A DNA stretch of 21,959 nt from Oryzihumus sp036391795 (GCF_036391795.1 NZ_DASVZH010000208.1:1-21959), one strand, 5' to 3'. Shown: positions 1 to 6,922, counted from the stretch's first letter. Program-made: numbers and translations. The notes: a model not told the origin generated them from the sequence alone.

Positions 1-1239
1 GTCGTGGTGCTGGGGGGCCTGGCCACCGCCGCGGCGCTGACCCGTCCCGTGGCCGCCCCGGCGGATGCGCTCCCGGGAATGACCGCAGTCGTGGTCGGCC
101 TGGGCGTGCTGGTGCTGCTGTTCCGGCTGGTCGCCGGAGGCGCGGCCCGCAGCGGGCTGGCACTCACGGCATACCCGACCGCCGGCGACAGCCGGCGCAC
201 CTTCCTCCTCGGCGCCACCGGGGTGGCGGTGGGAGCCGTCGGTGTCGCCGCCCTGGGCCAGAAGCTGGCCGGCTCCGGCGGCAGCGGGGTCACGGCACTG
301 CCCGCGCCCCGGGGCCCGGCCCCCGCCTTCCCAGCGGGCCTTGAGAGGACGGTCGACGGCATCTCGCCACTGCGCACCTCCAACGCCGCGTTCTACCGGG
401 TCGACACCAACCTCGTCGTGCCGAGGGTGAGCGCCGACCGCTGGCGGCTGCGGGTCACCGGGATGGTCGACCACGAGCTGACCTTCAGCTACCGCGACCT
501 GCTGGCGATGCCGCTCATCGAGCGCGACATCACGATGACGTGCGTCAGCAACGAGGTCGGCGGCGGCTACGTCGGGGCGGCCCGCTGGCTCGGCGTGCGC
601 CTGTCCGACCTGCTCGAGCGGGCCGGCGTCCACGGGGACGCGGACCAGCTGCTGAGCACCGCGGTCGACGGGTTCACCATCGGCACCCCGATGACGGTCG
701 TCCGCGACGGGCGCGACGCCCTGGTGGCGGTCGGCATGAACGGCGCGCCGCTGCCGGACAAGCACGGCTTCCCGGCCCGTCTCGTCACCCCGGGGCTGTA
801 CGGCTTCGTCGGTGCCACCAAGTGGCTGACGCAGCTCACCGCCACGACGTACGCGAAGGACCAGGCCTACTGGACCCGGCGCAACTGGGCGACCGACGCC
901 CCGATCAAGACGTCGGCCCGCATCGACACCCCGCGACCGCTGTCGACCATCCAGGCCGGCACGACCGCCATCGGTGGCGTGGCCTGGGCGCAGCACCGCG
1001 GTGTCGCCGGTGTCGAGGTCAGCATCGACGGCGGTCGGTGGCAGAGGGCCACGCTCGGGCCCGACGTGGGCCTCGACTACTGGCGCCAGTGGTACCTGCC
1101 GTGGAAGGCCACCTCCGGCCGTCACCAGCTGCGCGCCCGCGCCATCGACCGCAGCGGTGCGGTGCAGACCGACCAGCGCGCCACGCCGTTCCCCAGCGGC
1201 TCCAGCGGCATCCAGGAAGTCATCGTCCTGGTCGGCTGA
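1..1239 (+). CDS. Molybdopterin-dependent oxidoreductase, sulfite oxidase family (5' partial)
   Basis: Membrane-anchored enzyme of the sulfite oxidase/MsrP superfamily, cut by the left edge; the reading frame is open from base 1, so the true start lies outside. Numbering codons from base 1, the visible N-terminus has hydrophobic stretches at about 25-45 and 65-85; the second follows an Arg-Arg pair, like a Tat-type or membrane anchor. The molybdopterin-binding domain covers about 115-300 and contains the TMTCVSNEVGG segment (Cys about 181), the expected cysteine ligand of molybdenum. The C-terminal part (about 300-412, GVEVSIDGGRWQRA, YWRQWYLPW) matches the Mo-co dimerisation fold. The catalytic part therefore lies outside the cytoplasm. 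The substrate is unknown: sulfite or an oxidised sulfur compound is possible. It precedes fasciclin-sigK-rskA on the same strand, which suggests it belongs to the SigK-controlled envelope locus, although the next gene has its own candidate promoter. Confidence 0.9.
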   Translation, partial: VVVLGGLATAAALTRPVAAPADALPGMTAVVVGLGVLVLLFRLVAGGAARSGLALTAYPTAGDSRRTFLLGATGVAVGAVGVAALGQKLAGSGGSGVTALPAPRGPAPAFPAGLERTVDGISPLRTSNAAFYRVDTNLVVPRVSADRWRLRVTGMVDHELTFSYRDLLAMPLIERDITMTCVSNEVGGGYVGAARWLGVRLSDLLERAGVHGDADQLLSTAVDGFTIGTPMTVVRDGRDALVAVGMNGAPLPDKHGFPARLVTPGLYGFVGATKWLTQLTATTYAKDQAYWTRRNWATDAPIKTSARIDTPRPLSTIQAGTTAIGGVAWAQHRGVAGVEVSIDGGRWQRATLGPDVGLDYWRQWYLPWKATSGRHQLRARAIDRSGAVQTDQRATPFPSGSSGIQEVIVLVG

Positions 1240-1276
1240 GCCGTGACGAGATCAGTGAAAACTCTTGCGAATCAAA

Positions 1277-1304
1277 CCAATCCAACCGCAGGTCAGCGCC
1301 GAAC
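1277..1304 (+). promoter_or_regulatory. Candidate SigK-type promoter
   Basis: CAATCC at 1278-1283, then 15 nt, then CCGAAC at 1299-1304. The mycobacterial SigK consensus, as I remember it, is CCATCC, 16-17 nt, CCGAAT, so each element has one mismatch. Reading the first element as CCAATC from 1277 gives a 16 nt spacer. The start site would fall near 1311, leaving a leader of about 34 nt with AGGAG at 1333-1337 before the fasciclin start. It lies in the gap between the oxidoreductase and the fasciclin gene, which fits autoregulation of fasciclin-sigK-rskA. Confidence 0.5.
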
Positions 1305-1344
1305 TACTGGTGCAAGCAGGACATCGGAACCTAGGAGATCACTC

Positions 1345-1998
1345 ATGACAATCCGTCGCGCCGGCGCCATCGCCGGCCTCGCCCTCGCCCTCCCGCTCGG
1401 CCTGGCCGCCTGTGGCAACAGCGGCACCGACGCGGCCAGCAGCTCCTCGTCCTCGACGTCCTCCGACTCGATGACCTCGAGCCCCTCGGACACGATGTCC
1501 TCGTCCTCCAGCGACGCCTCGGCCATGGTCTTCGGCGCCAGCTGCTCGGCGGTGCCGAAGGACGGCAAGGGCAGCTTCAACGGCATGGCCACCGACCCGG
1601 TCGCCACGGCCGCGAGCAACAACCCGCTGCTGTCCACGCTGGTCACCGCCGTCAAGAAGGCCGGCCTGGTCGACACGCTGAACTCCGCGCAGGGCATCAC
1701 CGTCTTCGCCCCGACCAACGACGCCTTCGGCAAGCTCGACAAGGCCACCCTCGACAAGGCGCTGTCCGACCCCAAGGGCCTGCTGACCAAGGTGCTGACC
1801 AACCACGTCGTGGCCGGCAAGCTCACCCCCGAGCAGCTGGCGGGCACGCACAAGACGCTGGGTGGCGGCTCGATCACGGTGGCCGGCTCCGGCCAGACCT
1901 TCACTGTCGACGGCAACGCCAAGGTCATCTGCGGCAACGTGCCGACGGCCAACGCGACGGTCTACATCATCGACAACGTGCTGGTCCCCAAGGCCTGA
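1345..1998 (+). CDS. Fasciclin (FAS1) domain lipoprotein, MPT70/MPT83-like
   Basis: Secreted cell-surface lipoprotein of 217 residues. The start at 1345 is chosen because AGGAG stands at 1333-1337; the frame is open further upstream (from 1243) but without a ribosome site. A signal peptide ends in the lipobox LAAC, with lipidated Cys23. A Ser/Thr-rich linker follows (about 31-60), then one FAS1 domain (about 75-217). It carries hallmarks of mycobacterial MPT70/MPT83: the MATDPVATAASNNPLLSTL segment, ITVFAPTNDAF (H1 box), NHVVAG and TANATVYIIDNVL (H2 box). Cys67 and Cys196 match the conserved extra-domain cysteine and the VVCG cysteine of MPT70, so a disulfide is likely. In Mycobacterium the SigK regulon consists largely of MPT70, MPT83 and relatives, so its position directly before sigK is strong context. 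Its molecular role is probably adhesion or binding at the envelope and is not known. Confidence 0.93.
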   Translation: MTIRRAGAIAGLALALPLGLAACGNSGTDAASSSSSSTSSDSMTSSPSDTMSSSSSDASAMVFGASCSAVPKDGKGSFNGMATDPVATAASNNPLLSTLVTAVKKAGLVDTLNSAQGITVFAPTNDAFGKLDKATLDKALSDPKGLLTKVLTNHVVAGKLTPEQLAGTHKTLGGGSITVAGSGQTFTVDGNAKVICGNVPTANATVYIIDNVLVPKA

Positions 1999-2021
1999 GC
2001 GGTTTGCAGGGGTAGAGCATC

Positions 2022-2651
2022 ATGGTCCACATGGCACTGGTCCCTCCGGTCGATCCGTCGCTCGGGGGTTCCGGTGTGCCCGCCGGCGGCCCGGGCGAGG
2101 CCCGGTCCGCCGACCTCGCGGAGATGCTCAAGGGGTGCTCGCTCGGGGACGAGAAGGCCTTCACCCGGCTGTATGACGCGACCTCCGCCCGTCTGTTCGG
2201 CCTCGTCCTGCGCGTGGTCCGTGACCGCGCGCAGGCCGAGGAGGTCACCCAGGACGTGTTCCTGGAGATCTGGCGGATGAGCGCCCGGTTCGACGCAGAC
2301 CGCGGGTCGGCGCTGTCCTGGATGCTCACCATCGCCCACCGCAAGGCGGTCGACCGGGTCCGGTCGGCCGAGGCCGCGGGACGACGCGATGCGGCGTACG
2401 AGGCCCGCAACCAGTCCCCCGCCTACGACGCCACCAGCGAGGAGGCCCATCGCCGCCTGGACGCCCAACGCGTGCGCCGGGCACTGGACACGCTCACCGA
2501 GGCCCAGCGAGGAGCGCTCGAGCTGGCCTACTTCGGGGGCTACACACATCGGGAGGTGGCAGCCATGCTGGAACTACCTGTCGGCACGGCCAAGACCCGC
2601 ATCCGCGATGGCCTGATCCGTCTGCGCGACACGCTAGGACTCGAGTCATGA
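2022..2651 (+). CDS. sigK: ECF RNA polymerase sigma factor SigK
   Basis: Extracytoplasmic-function sigma factor of 209 residues. Region 2 is at about 45-115, including YDATSARLFGLVLRVV, the QAEEVTQDVFLEIW helix and SWMLTIAHRKAVDRVR. Region 4 is at about 150-205 with the LTEAQRGALELAYFGGYTH and VGTAKTRIRDGLIRLR helix-turn-helix. There are 23 nt between the fasciclin stop and this start, so the two are probably co-transcribed. Its stop overlaps the rskA start in an ATGA, which implies translational coupling and balanced synthesis of sigma and anti-sigma factor. A second in-frame ATG at 2031 is possible; a purine-rich run (CAGGGG) at about 2007-2012 suits 2022. The only cysteine is Cys39. The assignment to SigK rather than another ECF group rests on the neighbours (fasciclin lipoprotein and RskA) as well as the sequence. 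Confidence 0.9.
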   Translation: MVHMALVPPVDPSLGGSGVPAGGPGEARSADLAEMLKGCSLGDEKAFTRLYDATSARLFGLVLRVVRDRAQAEEVTQDVFLEIWRMSARFDADRGSALSWMLTIAHRKAVDRVRSAEAAGRRDAAYEARNQSPAYDATSEEAHRRLDAQRVRRALDTLTEAQRGALELAYFGGYTHREVAAMLELPVGTAKTRIRDGLIRLRDTLGLES

Positions 2652-3493
2652 ACGACGACATCCACGGCCTGTCCGGCGCCTACGCCGTCGACGCGGTCGA
2701 GGGCGAGGAGCGGGTCGCGTTCGAGAAGCACCTCGCCGTGTGCAGCCAGTGTCGCGACGAGGTCGCCACCCTGCGCGCCGCCGCCGGCGAGCTCGCCGGC
2801 CTGACCGAGGTCACGCCTCCGCCGTCCCTGCGCGCCGCCGTGCTGCGGGACATCTCCTCCGTGCGCCCCCTGCCGCCGGTCGTCGACCAGCCCGAGGGCG
2901 CCCTCCAGCTCGCCGAGCCCGCCGTGGTCATGGTGCCGGTGCCCGAGCCCCCGGTGACCGAGGCCAAGGAGCCCGTCAACCCGGCGCCGGACGTCCCGGC
3001 CGCCTCCGCCGCGGCCCCCGACGAGCTCGCGCAGCGGCGGGGCCGTCGCCTCGCCACGCCGGCCCGGTGGCTGATCGGGGTCGCTGCCGCGGCCCTGCTC
3101 GCCCTGGCCGTGGTGTGGCAGCCGTGGCAGCACTCCGGCACCCCGCTCGACGCCACCCAGCGCGTCCTGGCCGCCGCCGACGCCCAGCGCTTCGCCAAGA
3201 CCCTCGACGGGGCCCGGGCGACCATCGTGCGCTCGCCGAGCCTGCGCAAGGCGGTCATCGTCGCCGACAACATGCCCGCGGCACCGGCCGGCCACGTCTA
3301 CGAGGTCTGGCTGCAGCACAAGGACGGAACCATGGTCAAGGCCGGCCTCATGCCCGAGGGCAGCCAGAAGCAGGTGAGCATGGTGCTCGACGGCGATGCC
3401 GCCCAGGCGGTCGCCGCGGGCATCACCGTCGAGCCCGCCGGTGGCTCCGACAAGCCGACCACCGCCCCGATCGCGCTGTTCCCCTTCGCCTGA
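2648..3493 (+). CDS. rskA: Anti-sigma-K factor RskA
   Basis: Single-pass membrane anti-sigma factor of 281 residues that would hold SigK inactive until cleaved. The cytoplasmic N-terminal domain (about 1-70) has an H-x3-C-x2-C motif (H28, C32, C35; HLAVCSQC), the zinc anti-sigma signature, with His6 as a possible fourth ligand. A long Pro/Ala/Val/Glu linker (about 73-128) leads to one transmembrane helix at about 141-157 (WLIGVAAAALLALAVVW). The extracellular part (about 165-281) is the RskA C-terminal domain with VYEVWLQHKDGTMVKAG and VSMVLDGDA. It overlaps sigK by 4 nt. Activation by regulated proteolysis (site-1 and then Rip1-type protease) is known for the M. tuberculosis homologue and is inferred here. 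It is the last gene of the locus; a strong hairpin begins 36 nt after its stop. Confidence 0.93.
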   Translation: MNDDIHGLSGAYAVDAVEGEERVAFEKHLAVCSQCRDEVATLRAAAGELAGLTEVTPPPSLRAAVLRDISSVRPLPPVVDQPEGALQLAEPAVVMVPVPEPPVTEAKEPVNPAPDVPAASAAAPDELAQRRGRRLATPARWLIGVAAAALLALAVVWQPWQHSGTPLDATQRVLAAADAQRFAKTLDGARATIVRSPSLRKAVIVADNMPAAPAGHVYEVWLQHKDGTMVKAGLMPEGSQKQVSMVLDGDAAQAVAAGITVEPAGGSDKPTTAPIALFPFA

Positions 3494-3529
3494 CCCGACG
3501 GCGTCTGAACCCGCGCCTGATCCCGCCGA

Positions 3530-3580
3530 GCTGGACGTTGGTGCCGCTTCGGCGCCGCTGAAGGGGCACCAACGTCCAGC
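3530..3580. terminator. Perfect 16-bp inverted repeat between convergent genes
   Basis: The arms GCTGGACGTTGGTGCC (3530-3545) and its exact complement (3565-3580) enclose 19 nt. Within the loop CTTC (3547-3550) pairs with GAAG (3560-3563) after one G-G mismatch, so the hairpin can reach 20 pairs. There is no T tract on either strand. It sits between rskA (plus) and the luciferase-like gene (minus), where a bidirectional terminator is expected. A dispersed palindromic repeat is the alternative. Confidence 0.7.
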
Positions 3581-3618
3581 CCGGCGCGTGAGTGGGCGCG
3601 TGGCTCGGCGGGTGGAGC

Positions 3619-4503
3619 TCAGGGCAGGTCGCGGCGCAGGCGGGGGATGACCTCGGTGGCGACCTGCTCGAGCACGGCGGGCCGACCGGCATACACGCCC
3701 TCGGGCCGCGGCCAGTGGCTGATCACGTCGGTGAAGCCCAGCTCGGCGGCACGGCCGACCAGGTCCTCGAACGCGCCGGCGCTCTCCATCGAGAACTGCG
3801 GCGAGGAGTCGAGGTTGAGATAGCGGGCGAACCCCGTGCCGTCACGGCCGGCGTCGGCCAGGGTCTGCGTGAGCCGCTCCGAGAGGGCAGCCACGGCGGC
3901 GAACCACTCGTCCAGCGAGTCCGCGTTCGGGCCAGTGGTGACCCAGCCGGCGCCGAACCGTGCCGCCAGCCGCAGCGAGCGGGGCCCGTTGGCGGCCATC
4001 ACGAACGGGATCCGCGGCTGCTGCACGCACCCGGGCAGGCTGCGGGCGTCCCGGGCCCGGAAGTACTCGCCGTCGTGGTCGACGTGGTCCTGCGTGAGCA
4101 CCCGGTCGAGCAGGGTCACGAACTCCTCGAACCGGTCGACCCGCTGCTTCACGCTCAGCCCCGGGTCGCCGAGGATGCGCGAGTCGAGGTCACCGCCGGT
4201 GCCCAGGCCGGCGATGACGCGGCCACCGGAGACGTCGTCGAGGGCGAGCAGGTCGCGCATGAACGTCACCGGGTGGCGGTAGTTCGGCGAGGCGACGAAC
4301 GTGCCGAGCCGGACCCGCTCGGTGACCATCGCCGCGGCGGTCAGTGTCGGCGTCGTGCCGAACCACGGCTCGTCCGGCAGCCCCGCCCACGTGAGGTGGT
4401 CGTAGGTCCAGGCGTGGTCGAAGCCCCATTCGTCGGCCTGCCGCCACCTCGCCGCGGCGTCGCTCCACCGGTGCTCGGGCAGGATCGTCAGACCGAAACG
4501 CAT
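3619..4503 (-). CDS. LLM-class (luciferase-like) F420-dependent oxidoreductase
   Basis: Cytoplasmic TIM-barrel oxidoreductase of the luciferase-like monooxygenase superfamily, 294 residues, a full length for the family. It starts MRFGLTILPEHRWSDAAARW and has AWTYDHLTW in the second strand region, RVRLGTFVASPNYRHPVTFMRDLLALDDVSGGR with the GGRVIAGLGTGG cofactor loop, and FVMAANGPRSLRLAARFGAGW later. This architecture is typical of actinobacterial F420-dependent members, many of which are annotated as FMN or F420 enzymes without known substrate. The last residues include PRLRRDLP. It lies 22 nt after the sterol-carrier-like gene on the same strand, so the two probably form an operon. No pathway can be named from the context. 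Confidence 0.88.
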   Translation of the reverse strand: MRFGLTILPEHRWSDAAARWRQADEWGFDHAWTYDHLTWAGLPDEPWFGTTPTLTAAAMVTERVRLGTFVASPNYRHPVTFMRDLLALDDVSGGRVIAGLGTGGDLDSRILGDPGLSVKQRVDRFEEFVTLLDRVLTQDHVDHDGEYFRARDARSLPGCVQQPRIPFVMAANGPRSLRLAARFGAGWVTTGPNADSLDEWFAAVAALSERLTQTLADAGRDGTGFARYLNLDSSPQFSMESAGAFEDLVGRAAELGFTDVISHWPRPEGVYAGRPAVLEQVATEVIPRLRRDLP

Positions 4504-4525
4504 GGGCCCCAGTGTGCCCGGCGGC

Positions 4526-4897
4526 TCAGGCGCCGCCGACGAGTGGGAGCAGGTGGGACAGGTCTGCCCGCTGGCCGCTGGCGCGGACGCTGCCGCCGGA
4601 CTCCGCCTCAGCCCAGCCCAGCTCGCCGGTCACCAGCGCCAGCCAGGTCGGCGCGTCGGTCTCGATGACGTTCGGCGGGGTGCCGCGGGTGTGCGTCGGC
4701 CCCTCGATGCACTGCACCGCCCCGTATGGCGGGACGCGGACCTCCAGCGTCCGCCCCGGTGCGCGGGCGGCCAGCTCCTCCAGGGTGAACCGGACCGCGG
4801 TGGCCACGGTGGCGCGGTCCGCGGCGGAGGGGTCGGCGCGCCATACCTCCAGCGCCTGCAGTCCGTCGGGGGGTGGGATGCGACGACGAGGTGGCAT
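4526..4897 (-). CDS. Sterol carrier family (SCP2-like) small protein
   Basis: Cytoplasmic protein of 123 residues. It starts MPPRRRIPPPDGLQALEVWR and contains FTLEELAARAPGRTLEVRVPP, GAVQCIEGPTHTRGTPPNVI and TDAPTWLALVTGELGWAEA, ending in a short SCP2-type tail (VRASGQRADLSHLLPL). This pattern is that of the actinobacterial sterol carrier family proteins, which share the SCP2 half-fold with mycothiol-dependent maleylpyruvate isomerases. The ligand is unknown. The same frame stays open far upstream across the alcohol dehydrogenase on the other strand, but that part is antisense to a strong gene; the ATG at 4895-4897 is the sensible start. It is divergent from the dehydrogenase with 54 nt between the start codons, and is followed by the luciferase-like gene. 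Confidence 0.85.
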   Translation of the reverse strand: MPPRRRIPPPDGLQALEVWRADPSAADRATVATAVRFTLEELAARAPGRTLEVRVPPYGAVQCIEGPTHTRGTPPNVIETDAPTWLALVTGELGWAEAESGGSVRASGQRADLSHLLPLVGGA

Positions 4898-4913
4898 GCG
4901 CGCATCGTCGCAT

Positions 4914-4943
4914 TTGCATCGGGTCCGCCTCGCCACGGATGCT
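4914..4943 (+). promoter_or_regulatory. Candidate promoter for a leaderless alcohol dehydrogenase mRNA
   Basis: TTGCAT (4914-4919), 18 nt, then GATGCT (4938-4943). This resembles a sigma-70 type promoter with a weak first base in the -10. Transcription would begin about 4950-4952, that is at or next to the GTG start codon at 4952. There is no Shine-Dalgarno sequence before that GTG. Leaderless messages are common in actinobacteria, so this is plausible but unproven. Confidence 0.4.
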
Positions 4944-4951
4944 GTCGGGTT

Positions 4952-5998
4952 GTGAAGGCCACGACGATCCACGCCCCGTTCGACATCCGACTCTCCGACG
5001 TGCCCGAGCCCACCCTGCTCGCACCGACCGACGCCATCGTGCGCGTCACCGCCTCGTGCATCTGCGGCTCCGACCTGTGGCCCTACCGCGGCGAGAACCC
5101 GATCACCGAGGGCTCGCGGATCGGCCACGAGTTCGTCGGCATCGTCGAGGAGGTCGGCGCGTCGGTCACCTCGGTCGCGCCGGGTGACTTCGTCATCGCG
5201 CCGTTCATGTACTCCGACAACACCTGCCCGCACTGCCAGAACGGCATCCAGTCCGCCTGCTCGACCGGCGGCTTCTGGGGCGGGCCCGACCGCGACGGCG
5301 GCCTGGTCGACGGCGGACAGGGCGAGGTCGTCCGCGTGCCGCTGGCCGACGGCACCCTGGTCGCGACCCCCGAGGTCCCCGACGAGTCGATGGTCGCCTC
5401 GCTGCTGACCCTGTCCGACGTCATGGGCACCGGCTGGCACGCCGCGGTCGCCGCGCAGGTCTCGGCGGGCGACACGGTCGTCGTCGTGGGTGACGGCGCC
5501 GTCGGCCTGTCCGGCGTCCTCGCCGCCCACCGCATGGGCGCCGACCGCGTCGTGGCCATGTCCCGGCACGCCGCCCGCCAGACCATTGCGCGCGAGTTCG
5601 GCGCCACCGACGTCATCGCCGAGCGCGGCGAGGAGGGCATCGCCGCGGTGCTCGAGCTGACCAAGGGCGTCGGCGCGGACGCGGTGCTGGAGTGCGTCGG
5701 CACCGACCAGGCCATGAAGACCGCGATCGCGGTGGCCCGCCCGGGCGCCACCGTCGGCTACGTCGGCGTGCCGCACGGCATCGAGCTGCCGCTGCGCGAC
5801 ATGTTCGTGCGCAACGTCGGCCTCGCCGGTGGCATCGCCCCGGTGCGCGAGTACCTCCCGCAGCTGCGCGACGACGTGCTCTCCGGCGCGATCAACCCCG
5901 GCCTCGTCTTCGACCTCGAGATCCCGCTCTCCGAGGTCGCCGAGGGCTACGCCGCGATGCACGAGCGGCGCGCCATCAAGACGATGCTGCGCCCGTGA
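4952..5998 (+). CDS. Zinc-dependent alcohol dehydrogenase family protein
   Basis: Medium-chain dehydrogenase of 348 residues. The GTG at 4952 opens MKATTIHAPFDIRLSDVPEP, the usual N-terminus of the family. The catalytic zinc site is visible as VTASCICGSDLW with the following GHEFVGIVEEVG (Cys37 or its neighbour, His, Glu). The structural zinc lobe is CPHCQNGIQSAC, with three cysteines where the classic lobe has four, so structural zinc may be absent or use another ligand. The Rossmann domain has VVVVGDGAVGLSGVLAA, then RVVAMSRHAARQTIAREFGA, which suggests NADP or NAD. The long FWGGPDRDGGLVDGGQGEVVRVP segment is typical of glutathione- or mycothiol-independent actinobacterial members. The substrate alcohol is unknown. 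It is divergent from the sterol-carrier-like gene and is followed by a hairpin 22 nt after the stop. Confidence 0.9.
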   Translation: MKATTIHAPFDIRLSDVPEPTLLAPTDAIVRVTASCICGSDLWPYRGENPITEGSRIGHEFVGIVEEVGASVTSVAPGDFVIAPFMYSDNTCPHCQNGIQSACSTGGFWGGPDRDGGLVDGGQGEVVRVPLADGTLVATPEVPDESMVASLLTLSDVMGTGWHAAVAAQVSAGDTVVVVGDGAVGLSGVLAAHRMGADRVVAMSRHAARQTIAREFGATDVIAERGEEGIAAVLELTKGVGADAVLECVGTDQAMKTAIAVARPGATVGYVGVPHGIELPLRDMFVRNVGLAGGIAPVREYLPQLRDDVLSGAINPGLVFDLEIPLSEVAEGYAAMHERRAIKTMLRP

Positions 5999-6020
5999 CC
6001 TCGAGCCTGTGACTCACGGC

Positions 6021-6089
6021 ACCGAACGCACGAGTTCCGTCGTCTGGGGGCTCAACGGGCCACCATTCGACGGAACTGGTGCGCTCGGT
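6021..6089. terminator. Long imperfect inverted repeat after the dehydrogenase gene
   Basis: Two 22-nt arms (6021-6042 and 6068-6089) are complementary at 20 of 22 positions around a 25-nt centre. The arms begin ACCGAACGCACG and end CGTGCGCTCGGT-like. No T tract follows. It lies between two genes on the same strand, the dehydrogenase ending at 5998 and the spermidine-synthase-like gene starting at 6107, so termination of the first is the likely role. The second gene then needs a promoter within or just after the hairpin. Confidence 0.6.
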
Positions 6090-6106
6090 CGGGTCTGCGG
6101 GGCGAC

Positions 6107-6922
6107 GTGACCGCTGAGGAACACGTCGGGTTCGTCCCGGACGACGACGGGCGCGGCGGCGTGACCGTCATGCTCGGCGACACCCCGCAGTCGCACGTCG
6201 ACCCCGCCGACCCGACGCACCTCGTCTTCGACTACGTGCAGTACTTCGCGTGCGTGCTGCAGACGCTGCCGCCCGGACCGCTCGGCGTGACCCACGTCGG
6301 CGGCGGCGGGCTGACCCTGGCCCGCTGGGTCGACGCCGAGCGCCCCGGCTCCCCGCAGATCGTGCTCGAGCCGCACACCACGCTGACGGAGGCGGTGCGC
6401 CGCGAGCTCCCCCTCCCCCGGCGGCACCGCATCCGGGTGCGGCCGCTGGACGGCCGCACCGGGGTCGGGCAGCTCGCCGACGCCAGCGCGGACGTGGTGG
6501 TCCTCGATGCGTATGCCGCGGGCCGGGTCCCGGCCGAGCTCACCACGAGCGAGTTCCTGGCCGACGTGGCCCGGGTGCTCAAGCCCAGCGGCCTGCTGCT
6601 GGCCAACCTCGCGGACGAGCCCGGGATGCGCTACGTCGCCAGGGTGGCCGCCGCGGCCCGGGCGAGCCTGCCGCACCTGGCCCTGGTCGCCAGCGTCGAG
6701 GTGCTCAAGGGCCGGCGGTTCGGCAACACGGTGCTGGTCGCCGGACGCGCGCCGCTCGACGAGGACGAGCTGCTGCGCCGGGTGCGCCGGATGCCGTTCC
6801 CGGCCGGCGTGCGCGGGGCGGCCGAGCTGGCGCGGATGGTCCAGACGACCCGCCCGTTCACCGACGCCGACCCCGGGATGTCCCCTCCCCCGCCACCGGC
6901 GAAGGGATGGCGGGTCCGCTAG
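6107..6922 (+). CDS. Spermidine-synthase-like (SAM-fold) protein
   Basis: Cytoplasmic Rossmann-fold protein of 271 residues, in the size range of the spermidine synthase family. The GTG start at 6107 leads into VTAEEHVGFVPDDDGRGGVT. Motif I is GGGGLTLARW at 65-74, where true synthases have GGGDG. The acidic end of strand 2 is Glu88 (IVLEPH) and motif IV is VVLDAYAAGRVPAEL around Asp134. This pattern is common in actinobacterial 'spermidine synthase-like' or 'fused MFS/spermidine synthase-related' proteins, many of which are not proven aminopropyltransferases. The missing acidic residue in motif I supports caution. The ribosome site is weak (GCGGGG before the start). It is convergent with a polyamine-type importer, but the intervening hairpin argues against shared transcription. 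Confidence 0.8.
   Translation: MTAEEHVGFVPDDDGRGGVTVMLGDTPQSHVDPADPTHLVFDYVQYFACVLQTLPPGPLGVTHVGGGGLTLARWVDAERPGSPQIVLEPHTTLTEAVRRELPLPRRHRIRVRPLDGRTGVGQLADASADVVVLDAYAAGRVPAELTTSEFLADVARVLKPSGLLLANLADEPGMRYVARVAAAARASLPHLALVASVEVLKGRRFGNTVLVAGRAPLDEDELLRRVRRMPFPAGVRGAAELARMVQTTRPFTDADPGMSPPPPPAKGWRVR

Noticed and set aside
1435..1525. Serine-rich low-complexity stretch in the fasciclin gene, considered as a repeat or slippage site
   Set aside because: It uses mixed Ser codons and forms a normal linker between lipid anchor and domain.
2540..3319. Minus-strand open frames opposite sigK and rskA
   Set aside because: Antisense to well-supported genes, with repetitive Gly/Arg/Asp composition and no recognisable motif.
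4898..5962. Long minus-strand open frame extending the sterol-carrier-like gene across the alcohol dehydrogenase
   Set aside because: It is rich in Arg, Ala, Gly and Asp without family motifs and is antisense to a clear dehydrogenase. Only the last 123 residues resemble a real protein.
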